From Oxalobacteraceae sp. CFBP 13730 (lineage in GTDB: Bacteria > Pseudomonadota > Gammaproteobacteria > Burkholderiales > Burkholderiaceae_D): 64,000 bases of DNA. The stretch spans positions 186,001 through 250,000 of the forward strand of contig JACYUQ010000004.1 in assembly GCA_014841835.1 (NCBI GenBank), in the 5' to 3' direction. The notes under the pieces were generated by a model. That model was given only the letters and a program-made list of their open reading frames with translations. It searched no databases and was not told the DNA's origin. The translations under genes and the position numbers were made by a program. Shown here piece by piece: positions 11,069 to 19,488 of this stretch; within the stretch, counting starts at the first letter, position 1; each line of letters starts with the position of its first letter.

Positions 11069-11671
11069 ATGGCTGATCGCCCGCGCCGTATCGTCGTCGC
11101 CCTCACCGGCGCGACCGGCGCAACCTATGGCGTGCAGTTGCTCAAGCGGCTGCACGCAACGGCAGGCATCGAAAGTCATCTGATCATTTCCGATGCCGCC
11201 ACGCTGACGCTGCACCAGGAACTCGACCTGCAGCGGCGCGACGTCGAAGCGCTGGCCCACGTGGTACACCGCAACCGCGATATCGGCGCATCGATTGCCA
11301 GTGGCTCTTACCAGGTCGACGCCATGGTCGTCGCGCCCTGTTCGATGAAGACACTGGCCGCCGTGGCCCACGGTTTCTCGGACAACCTCGTCACGCGCGC
11401 TGCCGACGTGATCCTCAAGGAACGCCGGCGCCTGGTGCTGATGGTGCGCGAAACCCCGTTCAACCTGGCTCACTTGCGCAATATGACGTCGGTGACCGAG
11501 ATGGGCGGCATCATCTTCCCGCCATTGCCCAGCTTTTATCACCGGCCTGCGACGATCGCGGACATGGTCGAGCACACGGTCGACCGTGTCATGGACTTGC
11601 TGGGGATCGAAAATGACCAGGCCGCACGCTGGGGCGGCATGAAGGGTGAACAGAACGACAGACCGGCGTAA
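11069..11671 (+). CDS. ubiX: Flavin prenyltransferase UbiX
   Basis: This 200-residue protein shows the family start RRIVVALTGATGATYGVQLL, the SGSYQVDAMVVAPCSMKTLAAVAHG segment and the RETPFNLAHLRNM motif. UbiX joins dimethylallyl phosphate to FMN to make prenylated FMN, the cofactor of the UbiD decarboxylase in ubiquinone synthesis. No ubiD lies in the window. It follows grxD by four bases and ends at a hairpin. Confidence 0.93.
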   Translation: MADRPRRIVVALTGATGATYGVQLLKRLHATAGIESHLIISDAATLTLHQELDLQRRDVEALAHVVHRNRDIGASIASGSYQVDAMVVAPCSMKTLAAVAHGFSDNLVTRAADVILKERRRLVLMVRETPFNLAHLRNMTSVTEMGGIIFPPLPSFYHRPATIADMVEHTVDRVMDLLGIENDQAARWGGMKGEQNDRPA

Positions 11672-11675
11672 CCGA

Positions 11676-11697
11676 CATGCCGGCTTGCGCCGGCATG
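11676..11697. terminator. Hairpin between convergent genes
   Basis: A 9-bp stem CATGCCGGC/GCCGGCATG encloses TTGC, five bases after the ubiX stop and just before the stop of the small gene on the other strand. There is no T-run, so termination is plausible but not certain. Confidence 0.45.
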
Positions 11698-11704
11698 GGT
11701 TGCA

Positions 11705-11878
11705 TCAGCGTTTGTCGTCGTAACGGTAGTCTTCGGACTTTTTCAAGTCACGCGCTTCTTCGAGCATTCGCCGCCGGGCGTTGCGTTCTCGCATCAGTTC
11801 AGCATGACGTGCTGCCGTCATCGGCGGCACGGTCATCAACTCCTTGAGCTGGGCGGTATTGGCGTAGTTGTTTCGCAT
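11705..11878 (-). CDS. Small basic hypothetical protein (57 aa)
   Basis: The frame reads from an ATG at 11878 to TGA at 11705 and begins MRNNYANTAQLKELM. It is rich in Arg, Lys and Glu in its second half (RERNARRRMLEEARDLKKSED), likely one long charged helix. An AGGAG site lies 10 bases before the start, which supports real translation. No family was recognised. It is convergent with ubiX. Confidence 0.5.
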   Translation of the reverse strand: MRNNYANTAQLKELMTVPPMTAARHAELMRERNARRRMLEEARDLKKSEDYRYDDKR

Positions 11879-12017
11879 GCGTCAGCTGCTCCTGGGTGAA
11901 CCTGAAACGGTGGCGGAAACCGCTACCACCTGATCAGATTATGGACCAGACCAGCCTTTTTGTACTGTTCTGCACGACAAAAGTGCAAACCGGCAATAAC
12001 GCTACTGCGATGGCTGT

Positions 12018-12431
12018 TTACTTCGTGTCCGGCTTCGCATGATTCACACGCACCAGCATGCGGATGAACTCACGCGCCAGCTGGCGGTGGTGTTCATCGA
12101 GGCGCTGCAGGTCGGCGATCAGCTTGACGTCGGCCGATTCGAAGCGCGCGCCAGCGGCACCGGCGTCGCCGGCAGCCTGTTCGGCACCGCCGAAACGCAA
12201 CCAGTCGGCAGGCACGCCCAGCCATTGGGCGATCATGCGCAGTTTTTCCTGGGTTGGAATCGCTTCGCCGACCAGCCACTTGCGGGCCGCGTGGACCGTA
12301 ATGGGACGACCTTCAAAGCGGATATTGAATTCTCGCGCCAGACGCGTAGGGCTGTCCGGGGAGTAGTGAGCGTTCTTCAGAGCATGCTGGAGGCGTTCGC
12401 TGAAGCTCTCCCGTTCGTTTGTTGAATTCAT
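12018..12431 (-). CDS. Cro/CI-type helix-turn-helix regulator
   Basis: This 137-residue protein has an N-terminal DNA-binding half (SERLQHALKNAHYSPDSPTRLAREFN, then TVHAARKWLVGEAIPTQEKLRMIAQWLGVPADWLRFG) typical of chromosomal XRE-type regulators. The C-terminal half (about 95-137) is helical and charged. Upstream (12432-12692) is an AT-rich region of about 260 bases that should hold its promoter. No regulatory target is evident. The ATG at 12431 is the only good start. Confidence 0.75.
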   Translation of the reverse strand: MNSTNERESFSERLQHALKNAHYSPDSPTRLAREFNIRFEGRPITVHAARKWLVGEAIPTQEKLRMIAQWLGVPADWLRFGGAEQAAGDAGAAGARFESADVKLIADLQRLDEHHRQLAREFIRMLVRVNHAKPDTK

Positions 12432-12692
12432 TGTGATACTTGTTGTTAGACAGAGGACGGTTTTTCAGACGAGAAACCTCATCTGTAGACTATACAACTA
12501 AAAAGTAACAAAGATGTGGTTTTTTAATAGTTTTACACGCGATTCGTCGAATTCCCAACAGCAATTCTTACAAGAACGGTTGGTATCGAAAATCGAATTA
12601 ACTGAAATGAAACAACTACGTACCATTACTTAGAACAGTCCGTTGGAATGCATGTGCTGTTCAATATGTATCCGATGGTGACATATCGGATG
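12432..12692. promoter_or_regulatory. AT-rich intergenic region upstream of the XRE regulator
   Basis: This stretch is much more AT-rich than its surroundings and holds no credible gene. Read leftward it contains TATAGT, about 60 bases before the regulator start, as a -10-like element. At 12670-12691 an ATCCGAT/ATCGGAT inverted repeat lies directly after the stop of the MBL-fold gene and could act as a weak terminator. Confidence 0.4.
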
Positions 12693-13757
12693 TTAGATTT
12701 GCGTGAAAAGTAACACCCCGTCGGCGTCTGCCACCCTGGTCAGTCGACCGTCATACCAAAGCTTGTGCAAGTGGGCGAGCGCTTCACCTAGGGCGAAGCT
12801 GAGCTGATGTGCATCGAGCGGGCGCCGGAACATGATGGGCACGATATCGGCCGCCGATTGCGGCACCGCGCAGGCTGCAATCACCTCGGCCAGCCGCTCT
12901 ACATGGTGCTCGCGCAATTGCCGGATGCGCGTGTGCAGCCCGCGAAACGGCTTGCCGTGGGATGGCAGCACCAATACATCCTCGGGCAGGTCTGCAAACT
13001 TGCCGAGCGAGTCCAGATACAGTTGCAGCGGATTGCCATCGGGCTCCACGGCGAACACCGAAACGTTCGTCGAGATACGTGGTAATACCATGTCGCCGGA
13101 TACCAGGATGTTCAACGTCGCGCAGTACAGCGAGGCGTGTTCCGGCGAGTGGCCAAACCCGGTGATCACGCGCCACAATTGCCCCCCAATTGTGACATTT
13201 TGATCATCCTGCAGTCGCGTATAGGCCAGCGGCACGGTCGGCACCAGCGACGGATAGTAGTTGCGGCGACTGCCCATCTGATCCAGCATCGCGGCGTCGC
13301 GCAAGCCGTGGCGCTCGAAATGCGGGATGGCCGACGGGCCGTCGACGCCCGGCAATGCGGCGGCCATCATGCGCATGAAACCGAATTCACCGGTTGTGGT
13401 CCAGAACGGCGCGCCGAAGCGCTCGCACAGCCAGCCAGCAAGTCCGACGTGATCCGGGTGGCAGTGGGTGGCAATGAGGCGTACCAGCGCTTGCCCATCC
13501 AGCCCCTCGGCCAGCAGCTGTTCCCAGGCGGCGCGGGTGGCGTCGGTGCCGGCGCCGGTGTCGATCAGGCTCCAGCCGGTGCGCGTTGCACCATCCTGCT
13601 CGACATTGTCTTGCAGCAGCCACAGATTGACGTGGTCCAGTGCGAATGGCAGCGGCATGCGCGCCCAGCGCAGACCCGGAACGATCTGGATCGCCTCGCC
13701 GGGTACCGGGATCGTCTCGCCGAACGCATACGACAGTTGGGATTCAAGCGCATTCAT
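12693..13757 (-). CDS. MBL-fold metallo-hydrolase
   Basis: This 354-residue protein carries the metallo-beta-lactamase signature THCHPDH (H98, H100, D102, H103), a later GHSPEHASLY site and SGDMVLP, all zinc-ligand regions of the fold. The C-terminal part (after about residue 265) has the winged-helix-like end seen in LACTB2-type hydrolases. The substrate is unknown; a thioesterase or similar role would fit its place divergent from liuR in an acyl-CoA pathway cluster, but that is inference from context. It and liuR share a 133-base intergenic region with a LiuR-type box. Confidence 0.82.
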   Translation of the reverse strand: MNALESQLSYAFGETIPVPGEAIQIVPGLRWARMPLPFALDHVNLWLLQDNVEQDGATRTGWSLIDTGAGTDATRAAWEQLLAEGLDGQALVRLIATHCHPDHVGLAGWLCERFGAPFWTTTGEFGFMRMMAAALPGVDGPSAIPHFERHGLRDAAMLDQMGSRRNYYPSLVPTVPLAYTRLQDDQNVTIGGQLWRVITGFGHSPEHASLYCATLNILVSGDMVLPRISTNVSVFAVEPDGNPLQLYLDSLGKFADLPEDVLVLPSHGKPFRGLHTRIRQLREHHVERLAEVIAACAVPQSAADIVPIMFRRPLDAHQLSFALGEALAHLHKLWYDGRLTRVADADGVLLFTQI

Positions 13758-13815
13758 GCAAATCTTTCCTTTTCTGGCAGAACAGCGGGCGCGCTACAAT
13801 ACGACGCAACGTCAA

Positions 13816-13831
13816 TTTACGTAAACGGAAG
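13816..13831. promoter_or_regulatory. LiuR-type box 1 (degenerate)
   Basis: TTTACGTAAACGGAAG keeps the left half TTTACGT and most of the right half of the pattern TTTACGTNNACGTAAA seen perfectly at 42138-42153. It lies 60 bases before liuR and 59 before the divergent MBL gene, a good place for autoregulation. Confidence 0.55.
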
Positions 13832-13890
13832 TTACTGCTTGTTTCGATTTTACGCGATTTTTGGTTGTTTCCCAAACGCTACAGAACCCC

Positions 13891-14313
13891 ATGCCGACTA
13901 CCTACACCATCGCCGAACTGGCGCGCGAATTCGATATCACTGCACGGGCCATCCGTTTCTATGAAGACCAGGGCCTGCTCAGTCCAAAACGCGAAGGCGT
14001 GGGCGGCCGCAACCGCGTGTACACGCCACGAGACCGGACCCGCCTGAAACTGACCCTGCGCGGCAAGCGCCTGGGTTTGACGCTGTCCGAGATCAAGAGC
14101 ATCGTCGACATGTACGAGTCGCCAAAAGACACGCAGGCGCAGATCGACCGCTTCCTCGCCGTGCTGGGTCAGCAGCGCGTGACGCTCGAACAGCAGCGCG
14201 CCGATATCGAGATGGCGCTGGAAGAAATCGTCGCCCACGAAGACGAATGCCGCCGCCTGCTGAGCGGCAATCACGGCGACAGCGACGCAGACGCAGGTCG
14301 TAACGCCGCCTGA
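13891..14313 (+). CDS. liuR: MerR-family regulator of leucine/isovalerate catabolism
   Basis: A 140-residue protein with the MerR N-terminal winged helix (YTIAELAREFDITARAIRFYEDQGLLSPKR) and a coiled-coil dimerisation helix (about 80-122). It has no metal-binding Cys cluster; the only Cys is near the end. LiuR proteins of this size control isovaleryl-CoA degradation genes in many Proteobacteria. Here it sits directly before isovaleryl-CoA dehydrogenase, and matching palindromes lie upstream of itself, of liuA and inside the gene before liuB. The ATG at 13891 is the family start. A strong terminator ends the transcript. Confidence 0.85.
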   Translation: MPTTYTIAELAREFDITARAIRFYEDQGLLSPKREGVGGRNRVYTPRDRTRLKLTLRGKRLGLTLSEIKSIVDMYESPKDTQAQIDRFLAVLGQQRVTLEQQRADIEMALEEIVAHEDECRRLLSGNHGDSDADAGRNAA

Positions 14314-14324
14314 GTCTGCAGGCG

Positions 14325-14360
14325 AAAAGGGTGCTGACAACTTGTCAGCACCCTTTTTTT
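14325..14360 (+). terminator. Rho-independent terminator of liuR
   Basis: A long stem (AAAAGGGTGCTGA pairing with TCAGCACCCTTTT) with apex CAACTTG is followed by a T-run. It separates liuR from the promoter region of liuA. Confidence 0.88.
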
Positions 14361-14375
14361 GCCTGCTGTTTGACG

Positions 14376-14391
14376 TTTACGTTAACGTAAC
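14376..14391. promoter_or_regulatory. LiuR-type box 2, upstream of liuA
   Basis: TTTACGTTAACGTAAC contains a perfect 14-bp palindrome (TTACGTTAACGTAA, 14377-14390). A -10-like TATGAT follows at 14399-14404, so the box covers the usual -35/spacer zone. The liuA start codon is 60 bases downstream. Confidence 0.75.
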
Positions 14392-14451
14392 ACGCGAGTA
14401 TGATTGTCGCGCACCCCTTCTCAATTCACCACTGTTCACCGCGAGGACGAC

Positions 14452-15636
14452 ATGCTGCACCTTCCAGGCCTGACTTTTGACCATGGCGACGACATCGCCG
14501 CGCTGCGCGAAGCCGTCCAGCAATTCGCCGCCAGCGAAATTGCGCCCCGCGCGGCCGAGATCGACCGCAGCGACCAGTTCCCGATGGACTTGTGGAAGAA
14601 GATGGGCGAACTCGGCCTGCTGGGCATCACGGTGAGCGAGGAATACGGCGGCGCGAACATGGGCTATCTGGCCCACATCGTGGCGATGGAAGAAATCTCG
14701 CGCGCCTCGGCCTCGGTCGGCCTGTCGTACGGCGCCCACTCGAACCTGTGCGTGAATCAGATCAAGCGCAACGGCACCGACGCGCAGAAGCAGCGCTACC
14801 TGCCCAAGCTGATTTCGGGTGAGCATATTGGCGCGCTGGCGATGTCCGAGCCGAACGCCGGCTCGGACGTGGTGAGCATGCGCCTGCGCGCCGAACTCAA
14901 GGGCGACCGCTACGTGCTCAACGGCACCAAGATGTGGATCACCAACGGCCCCGACGCCGATACACTGGTCGTCTACGCCAAGACCGATCCCGAAGCGGGC
15001 GCGCGCGGCATGACCGCATTCCTGATCGAAAAAGGTTTTAAAGGGTTCTCGATCGCGCAGAAGCTCGACAAGCTGGGCATGCGCGGTTCGCACACGGGCG
15101 AACTGGTGTTCCAGGATTGCGAAGTGCCCGTCGAGAACGTGCTGGGCGGCGTCGGCAAGGGCGTCAATGTCCTGATGTCGGGCCTGGACTTCGAGCGCAC
15201 CGTGCTGTCGGGTGGCCCGCTGGGGATCATGTCGGCCTGCATGGACGTGGTGGTGCCGTACATCCACGACCGCAAGCAGTTCGGCCAGGCCATCGGCGAA
15301 TTCCAGCTCATGCAGGGCAAGATCGCCGACATGTACTCGACCATGATGGCGTGTCGCGCCTATGTGTATGCAGTCGGCCAGGCCTGCGACCGCGCCACGG
15401 GCCCGGAGCAGATCCGCGCCCTGCGCAAGGACGCCGCCGGCGCCATCCTGTATAGCGCCGAAAAAGCCACGTGGATGGCCGGTGAAGCGATCCAGACGCT
15501 GGGCGGCAACGGCTACATCAACGAATACCCGGTCGGCCGCCTGTGGCGCGACGCCAAGCTGTACGAAATCGGCGCCGGCACCAGCGAGATCCGCCGCATG
15601 CTGATCGGCCGCGAGCTGTTCGGCGAAACGGCGTAA
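14452..15636 (+). CDS. liuA: Isovaleryl-CoA dehydrogenase
   Basis: This 394-residue acyl-CoA dehydrogenase has the catalytic Glu at residue 249 within [14 protein letters not shown], the internal position that distinguishes isovaleryl-CoA dehydrogenases from other family members. Other signatures are [20 protein letters not shown] and [28 protein letters not shown]. It oxidises isovaleryl-CoA to 3-methylcrotonyl-CoA in leucine breakdown and passes electrons to ETF. The ATG at 14452 has a GAGGACGAC ribosome site. Its promoter carries a LiuR-type palindrome. The rest of the pathway (carboxylase, hydratase, lyase) is 28 kb away. Confidence 0.93.
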   Translation: MLHLPGLTFDHGDDIAALREAVQQFAASEIAPRAAEIDRSDQFPMDLWKKMGELGLLGITVSEEYGGANMGYLAHIVAMEEISRASASVGLSYGAHSNLCVNQIKRNGTDAQKQRYLPKLISGEHIGALAMSEPNAGSDVVSMRLRAELKGDRYVLNGTKMWITNGPDADTLVVYAKTDPEAGARGMTAFLIEKGFKGFSIAQKLDKLGMRGSHTGELVFQDCEVPVENVLGGVGKGVNVLMSGLDFERTVLSGGPLGIMSACMDVVVPYIHDRKQFGQAIGEFQLMQGKIADMYSTMMACRAYVYAVGQACDRATGPEQIRALRKDAAGAILYSAEKATWMAGEAIQTLGGNGYINEYPVGRLWRDAKLYEIGAGTSEIRRMLIGRELFGETA

Positions 15637-15682
15637 CCGTCACGGCAGATCGGGACAGAACGACTTGTTGTCAGCCCATGCA

Positions 15683-15785
15683 CGTCGTTCCAGCGTAGGC
15701 TGGAACCTAGGTTTGCATGCAGACCAATATCGCCACGCGCCGCCGGTCGGCGCAAGACTGGGGTTCCCTCCTGCGAGGGAACGAC
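15683..15785. repeat. MITE-like element with paired hairpins, copy 1
   Basis: The two ends are inverted repeats beginning CGTCGTTCC. Each end folds on itself: TTCCAGC(GTAG)GCTGGAA at 15688-15705 and TTCCCTC(CTGC)GAGGGAA at 15764-15781. A related element is at 49228-49332. It occupies the gap between liuA and the thiolase gene. Confidence 0.75.
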
Positions 15786-15837
15786 GGTGTTGCAGCCGGC
15801 GGTGCAAAGCAACCCCTCTTTTCACTCGGAGACCACC

Positions 15838-17037
15838 ATGAACGATCCAGTCGTTATCGTCGGCGCCGCGCGCACCCCGATGGGCGCCTTCCAGGGCGAT
15901 TTTTCCAGCAAGACCGCCAGTGACCTGGGCGCGGTCGCGATCCAGGCCGCCGTGCAGCGCGCCGGCGTCGATCCTGCCGCCGTCGAACACGTCTACTTCG
16001 GCAACTGCCTGATGGCGGGCCAGGGCCAGGCCCCGGCCCGCCAGGCGCTGATCAAGGCCGGCCTGCCGATGTCCACCGGCGCCGTGACGCTCTCCAAGAT
16101 GTGCGGCTCGGCGATGCAGGCGGCGATCTTCGCGCACGACCAGCTGGTGGCCGGCAGCGCCGACGTCGTCGTCGCCGGCGGCATGGAATCGATGACCGGC
16201 GCGCCCTACCTGATCCCCAAGGCGCGCGGCGGCTACCGCATCGGCCACGCGCCGATGTTCGACCACATGATGCTCGACGGCCTCGAAGACGCCTACTCGC
16301 GCAACGAAAAAACGGGCGAAGGCCGCTCGATGGGCACCTTCGCCGAAGAGTGCGTGGCCAGCTACGGCTTCACGCGCGAAGAGCAGGACAACTTCGCGAT
16401 TGCCTCGGTCAAGCGCGCGCAGGCCGCCAGCACGGACGGTGGCTTCGACTGGGAAATCGCGCCCGTCACGGTCACCAGCCGCGCTGGCGACACCGTCATC
16501 GACAAGGACGAAGGCCCGCTCAAGGCCAAGATCGACAAGATCCCGTCATTGAAACCCGCGTTCAAGAAGGATGGCACCGTCACCGCCGCCTCGTCGTCAT
16601 CGATCAACGACGGCGCCGCCGCACTCGTGATGATGCGCGAATCGACCGCCAAAGAACTGGGCCTGACGCCGATCGCGCGCGTGCTCGGTCACGCCACGCA
16701 TGCGCAGGAACCGAACCTGTTTACCACCGCCCCGATCGGCGCGATGCAAAAGCTGTTCAAGAAAACCGGCTGGACGGCGGGCGACGTCGACCTGTACGAG
16801 ATCAACGAAGCGTTTGCTGCGGTGCCGATGGCCGCGATGCGCGACCTGAGCATCCCGCACGAGAAAGTCAATGTGCACGGCGGCGCCTGCGCGCTGGGCC
16901 ACCCGATCGGCGCGTCTGGCGCGCGCATCGTTGTCACGCTGCTCGGCGCGCTCAAGCGCACCGGTGGCAAGCGCGGTGTGGCAGCGCTGTGCATCGGCGG
17001 CGGCGAGGCCACGGCGATGGCGATCGAGCTGGTGTAA
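15838..17037 (+). CDS. Acetyl-CoA C-acetyltransferase (thiolase)
   Basis: A 399-residue thiolase with the acyl-accepting Cys at residue 89 (KMCGSAMQA), the NEAFAAV motif, the catalytic His in GGACALGHPIGASGAR and the second Cys in LCIGGGEATA. It cleaves or forms acetoacetyl-CoA or a related 3-oxoacyl-CoA. Beside isovaleryl-CoA dehydrogenase, it probably handles the acetoacetate arm of leucine breakdown; an exact chain-length preference cannot be read. The ATG at 15838 follows CGGAGACCACC. The repeat element before it may separate it from the liuA transcript. Confidence 0.9.
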   Translation: MNDPVVIVGAARTPMGAFQGDFSSKTASDLGAVAIQAAVQRAGVDPAAVEHVYFGNCLMAGQGQAPARQALIKAGLPMSTGAVTLSKMCGSAMQAAIFAHDQLVAGSADVVVAGGMESMTGAPYLIPKARGGYRIGHAPMFDHMMLDGLEDAYSRNEKTGEGRSMGTFAEECVASYGFTREEQDNFAIASVKRAQAASTDGGFDWEIAPVTVTSRAGDTVIDKDEGPLKAKIDKIPSLKPAFKKDGTVTAASSSSINDGAAALVMMRESTAKELGLTPIARVLGHATHAQEPNLFTTAPIGAMQKLFKKTGWTAGDVDLYEINEAFAAVPMAAMRDLSIPHEKVNVHGGACALGHPIGASGARIVVTLLGALKRTGGKRGVAALCIGGGEATAMAIELV

Positions 17038-17122
17038 GCCCGCCCGCGATGCGCTGCAACGATGAACAAAGCATGCGACTATTGAAGGTCTTGTTCTACC
17101 AACCCTTCACAAGGAGCACCGC

Positions 17123-17791
17123 ATGCCCACCGTATTGATCGTCGGCGCCTCGCGCGGCATTGGCCATGAAATGGCCGCCCAATATCGCCAGGATGGCTGG
17201 CGTGTCATCGCCACCGCACGCAAGCAGGAAGACTGCGATGGCCTCGTCGCGCTGGGCGCCGAAGCGCACCAGCTCAACGTGCTCGATGCCGAATCGATCG
17301 CCGCGCTGGCCTGGCGCCTGGACGACGAAAAGATCGACAGCGCCTGGCTGGTGGCCGGCGTGTATGGCCCGGCCCACGGGAGTTTCCCGACCGGCCCCGA
17401 ATTCGACGCCGTCATGCACACCAATGTGCTTTCCGCGATGCGCCTGATTCCGATCGTCGCGCCGTTGCTGGCCGATTCGAAGGGCAAGCTGGCGGTGCTG
17501 TCGTCGCGCATGGGCTCCATCGGTGAGCGCTCGGGCACTGACGGCACGCTGTACCGCGCCAGCAAGGCCGCACTGAACTCAGTGCTCAAGGACGCCTCGA
17601 TCACCTACGGCGCGCAAGGCGTGACCTGCATCGCCTTCCATCCGGGCTGGGTCCAGACCGACATGGGCGGCAGCGGCGCAGCGCTCACCGTGCACGACAG
17701 CGTGCGCGATCTGCGCGCCACGCTGGCCAGGGTGGACGCGGGCGCCAATGGCAGTTTCCTGAACCACGACGGCGAGCCGATCGCCTGGTAA
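17123..17791 (+). CDS. Short-chain dehydrogenase/reductase
   Basis: This 222-residue SDR has the cofactor-binding VGASRGIGHEMA motif near the N-terminus and the catalytic YRASKAAL motif near residue 140, with SSRMGSIG as the Ser region. Its size and pattern resemble the CsgA/sniffer-like SDR group; the substrate is unknown. The ATG at 17123 follows an AAGGAG site with ideal spacing. It lies 19 bases before the next acyl-CoA dehydrogenase gene and is likely co-transcribed with it. Confidence 0.85.
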   Translation: MPTVLIVGASRGIGHEMAAQYRQDGWRVIATARKQEDCDGLVALGAEAHQLNVLDAESIAALAWRLDDEKIDSAWLVAGVYGPAHGSFPTGPEFDAVMHTNVLSAMRLIPIVAPLLADSKGKLAVLSSRMGSIGERSGTDGTLYRASKAALNSVLKDASITYGAQGVTCIAFHPGWVQTDMGGSGAALTVHDSVRDLRATLARVDAGANGSFLNHDGEPIAW

Positions 17792-17810
17792 CACACAATA
17801 GCGAGACCCC

Positions 17811-18938
17811 ATGATCCTGTCCGACGAACACCAGATGATCCGCGACGCCCTGCGCAGCTTTGCCCAGGAGCGTCTGGCCCCCAACGCTGCGCGCTGGGAC
17901 CGTGAGCACCACTTCCCGCGCGAAGAGTTGGGCGAACTGGCGGCACTGGGCGCTTTTGGCGTGGCGGTGCCGGAGCAGTATGGCGGCGCCGGCCTGGATT
18001 ATGTGGCGCTCGCGCTGGTACTGGAAGAAATCGCGGCCGGTGATGGCGGCGTCTCGACCATCATCTCGGTCAACAACTGCCCGGTGTGCAGCATCGCGAT
18101 GATGTATGCGAGCGAAGCGCAGAAGCAGCAGTGGTTGCGGCCCCTGGCGCAGGGCGAGCTGCTGGGCGCATTCGCCCTGACCGAGCCGCACACCGGCAGC
18201 GACGCCGCGGCGCTGCGCACGACCGCCACGCGCGATGGCGAGCATTACGTCATCAACGGCACCAAGCAGTTCATCACCAGCGGCAAATACGGCGACGTGG
18301 CGATCGTCATGGCCGTCACCGACAAGGCGGCCGGCAAGAAGGGCATCAGCGCGTTCTGGGTGCCGACCAATACGCCTGGCTACATCGTGGCCGGCGTCGA
18401 ACACAAGATGGGCCAGCATTCGTCGGACACGGCGCAGATCGTGTTCGACAATTGCCGGATCCCGCTGGAAAACCTGATCGGCGACGAAGGCATGGGCTAC
18501 AAGATCGCGCTGTCGGGCCTGGAGGGTGGGCGCATCGGTATCGCCTCGCAGGCGGTCGGCATGGCGCGCGCCGCGTATGAAGCGGCGCTGGCGTATGCGA
18601 AGGACCGTGAGAGCTTCGGCAAGGCGATCTTCGAGCACCAGGCGGTGCAGTTCCGCCTGGCCGAGATGGCGATGAAGATCGAGGCCGCGCGCCAGCTGAT
18701 CCTGCATGCGGCATCGATGAAGGATGCCGGCCTGCCGTGCCTTAAAGAAGCCGCGATGGCCAAGCTGTTCGCGTCCGAAATGGCCGAGCGCGTGGTGTCC
18801 GATGCGATGCAGGTGTTCGGCGGCTACGGCTACGTGGCCGACTTCCCGGTCGAGCGCATCTACCGCGATGTGCGCGTGTGCCAGATCTACGAAGGCACCA
18901 GCGACATCCAGAAGATCCTGATCGCCCGCGCATTGTGA
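17811..18938 (+). CDS. Acyl-CoA dehydrogenase (short/branched chain type)
   Basis: This 375-residue protein has FAD-binding signatures (FALTEPHTGSDAA, QFITSGKYGD) and the C-terminal catalytic Glu at 361 in IYEGTSDIQK, the position used by short-chain and branched-chain acyl-CoA dehydrogenases rather than isovaleryl-CoA dehydrogenase. Its place near liuA suggests another branched-chain acyl-CoA such as 2-methylbutyryl- or isobutyryl-CoA, which is inference. No strong ribosome site is visible before the ATG at 17811. The stop overlaps the start of the following GNAT gene. Confidence 0.88.
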   Translation: MILSDEHQMIRDALRSFAQERLAPNAARWDREHHFPREELGELAALGAFGVAVPEQYGGAGLDYVALALVLEEIAAGDGGVSTIISVNNCPVCSIAMMYASEAQKQQWLRPLAQGELLGAFALTEPHTGSDAAALRTTATRDGEHYVINGTKQFITSGKYGDVAIVMAVTDKAAGKKGISAFWVPTNTPGYIVAGVEHKMGQHSSDTAQIVFDNCRIPLENLIGDEGMGYKIALSGLEGGRIGIASQAVGMARAAYEAALAYAKDRESFGKAIFEHQAVQFRLAEMAMKIEAARQLILHAASMKDAGLPCLKEAAMAKLFASEMAERVVSDAMQVFGGYGYVADFPVERIYRDVRVCQIYEGTSDIQKILIARAL

Positions 18939-19483
18939 ACGGCCCGTTGACCCTGCAGGCGTTGGTGCCCGAACAGCTGCCGCAGCTGTTCATGTACCTG
19001 GACGACCAGCTGCAGGAAAACGGCCGCGGCGCCGTGCCGCTGTTCCAGCCCATCTCGCGCGGGCAGTCGCGACTGCCGCCCGACAAGGCAGCGTCGTTTG
19101 CCGCCAGTTTTACGGTGCCGTTCGGCCAGCCGCGCTGGCGCCGCATGTGGCTCGCGCTCGATGCCCGGGGCGCGATCGCCGGCCACATCGACCTGCGCGC
19201 GCGGCCCGAAGTCGCCGCCGCACACCGCGCGCTGCTGGGCATGGGCGTGCACCGCGATCACCGCCGCGCGGGACTGGGCCGTCAGCTGGTCGAGCACGCA
19301 CTGGCGTGGGCCAGCGTCACGCCGCCGCTCGAGTGGGTCGATCTGGATGTCCTGTCGGGCAATCTGGCAGCGCGCCGGCTGTACGAGCGCGCCGGGTTCG
19401 TCGTCACCGGCGAGGTGCACGACCTGTACCGGATCGATGGCGAGTCGCATGGCTCGGTGACGATGAGCCGGCGCCTTTGCTGA
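18935..19483 (+). CDS. GNAT-family N-acetyltransferase
   Basis: The protein has 182 residues from a GTG start that overlaps the preceding stop by four bases (GTGA), implying translational coupling. GNAT features are LGMGVHRDHRRAGLGRQLVEHAL (acetyl-CoA loop) and GNLAARRLYERAGF. The substrate is unknown. The frame is open further upstream to 18878, but that part overlaps the dehydrogenase coding sequence. It converges with the LD-carboxypeptidase gene, with five bases between stops. Confidence 0.8.
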   Translation: MNGPLTLQALVPEQLPQLFMYLDDQLQENGRGAVPLFQPISRGQSRLPPDKAASFAASFTVPFGQPRWRRMWLALDARGAIAGHIDLRARPEVAAAHRALLGMGVHRDHRRAGLGRQLVEHALAWASVTPPLEWVDLDVLSGNLAARRLYERAGFVVTGEVHDLYRIDGESHGSVTMSRRLC

Positions 19484-19488
19484 CCGCC

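Noticed and set aside
12670-12691. Phage attachment site or strong terminator
   Set aside because: The ATCCGAT/ATCGGAT stem has only seven pairs, no T-run and no integrase nearby.
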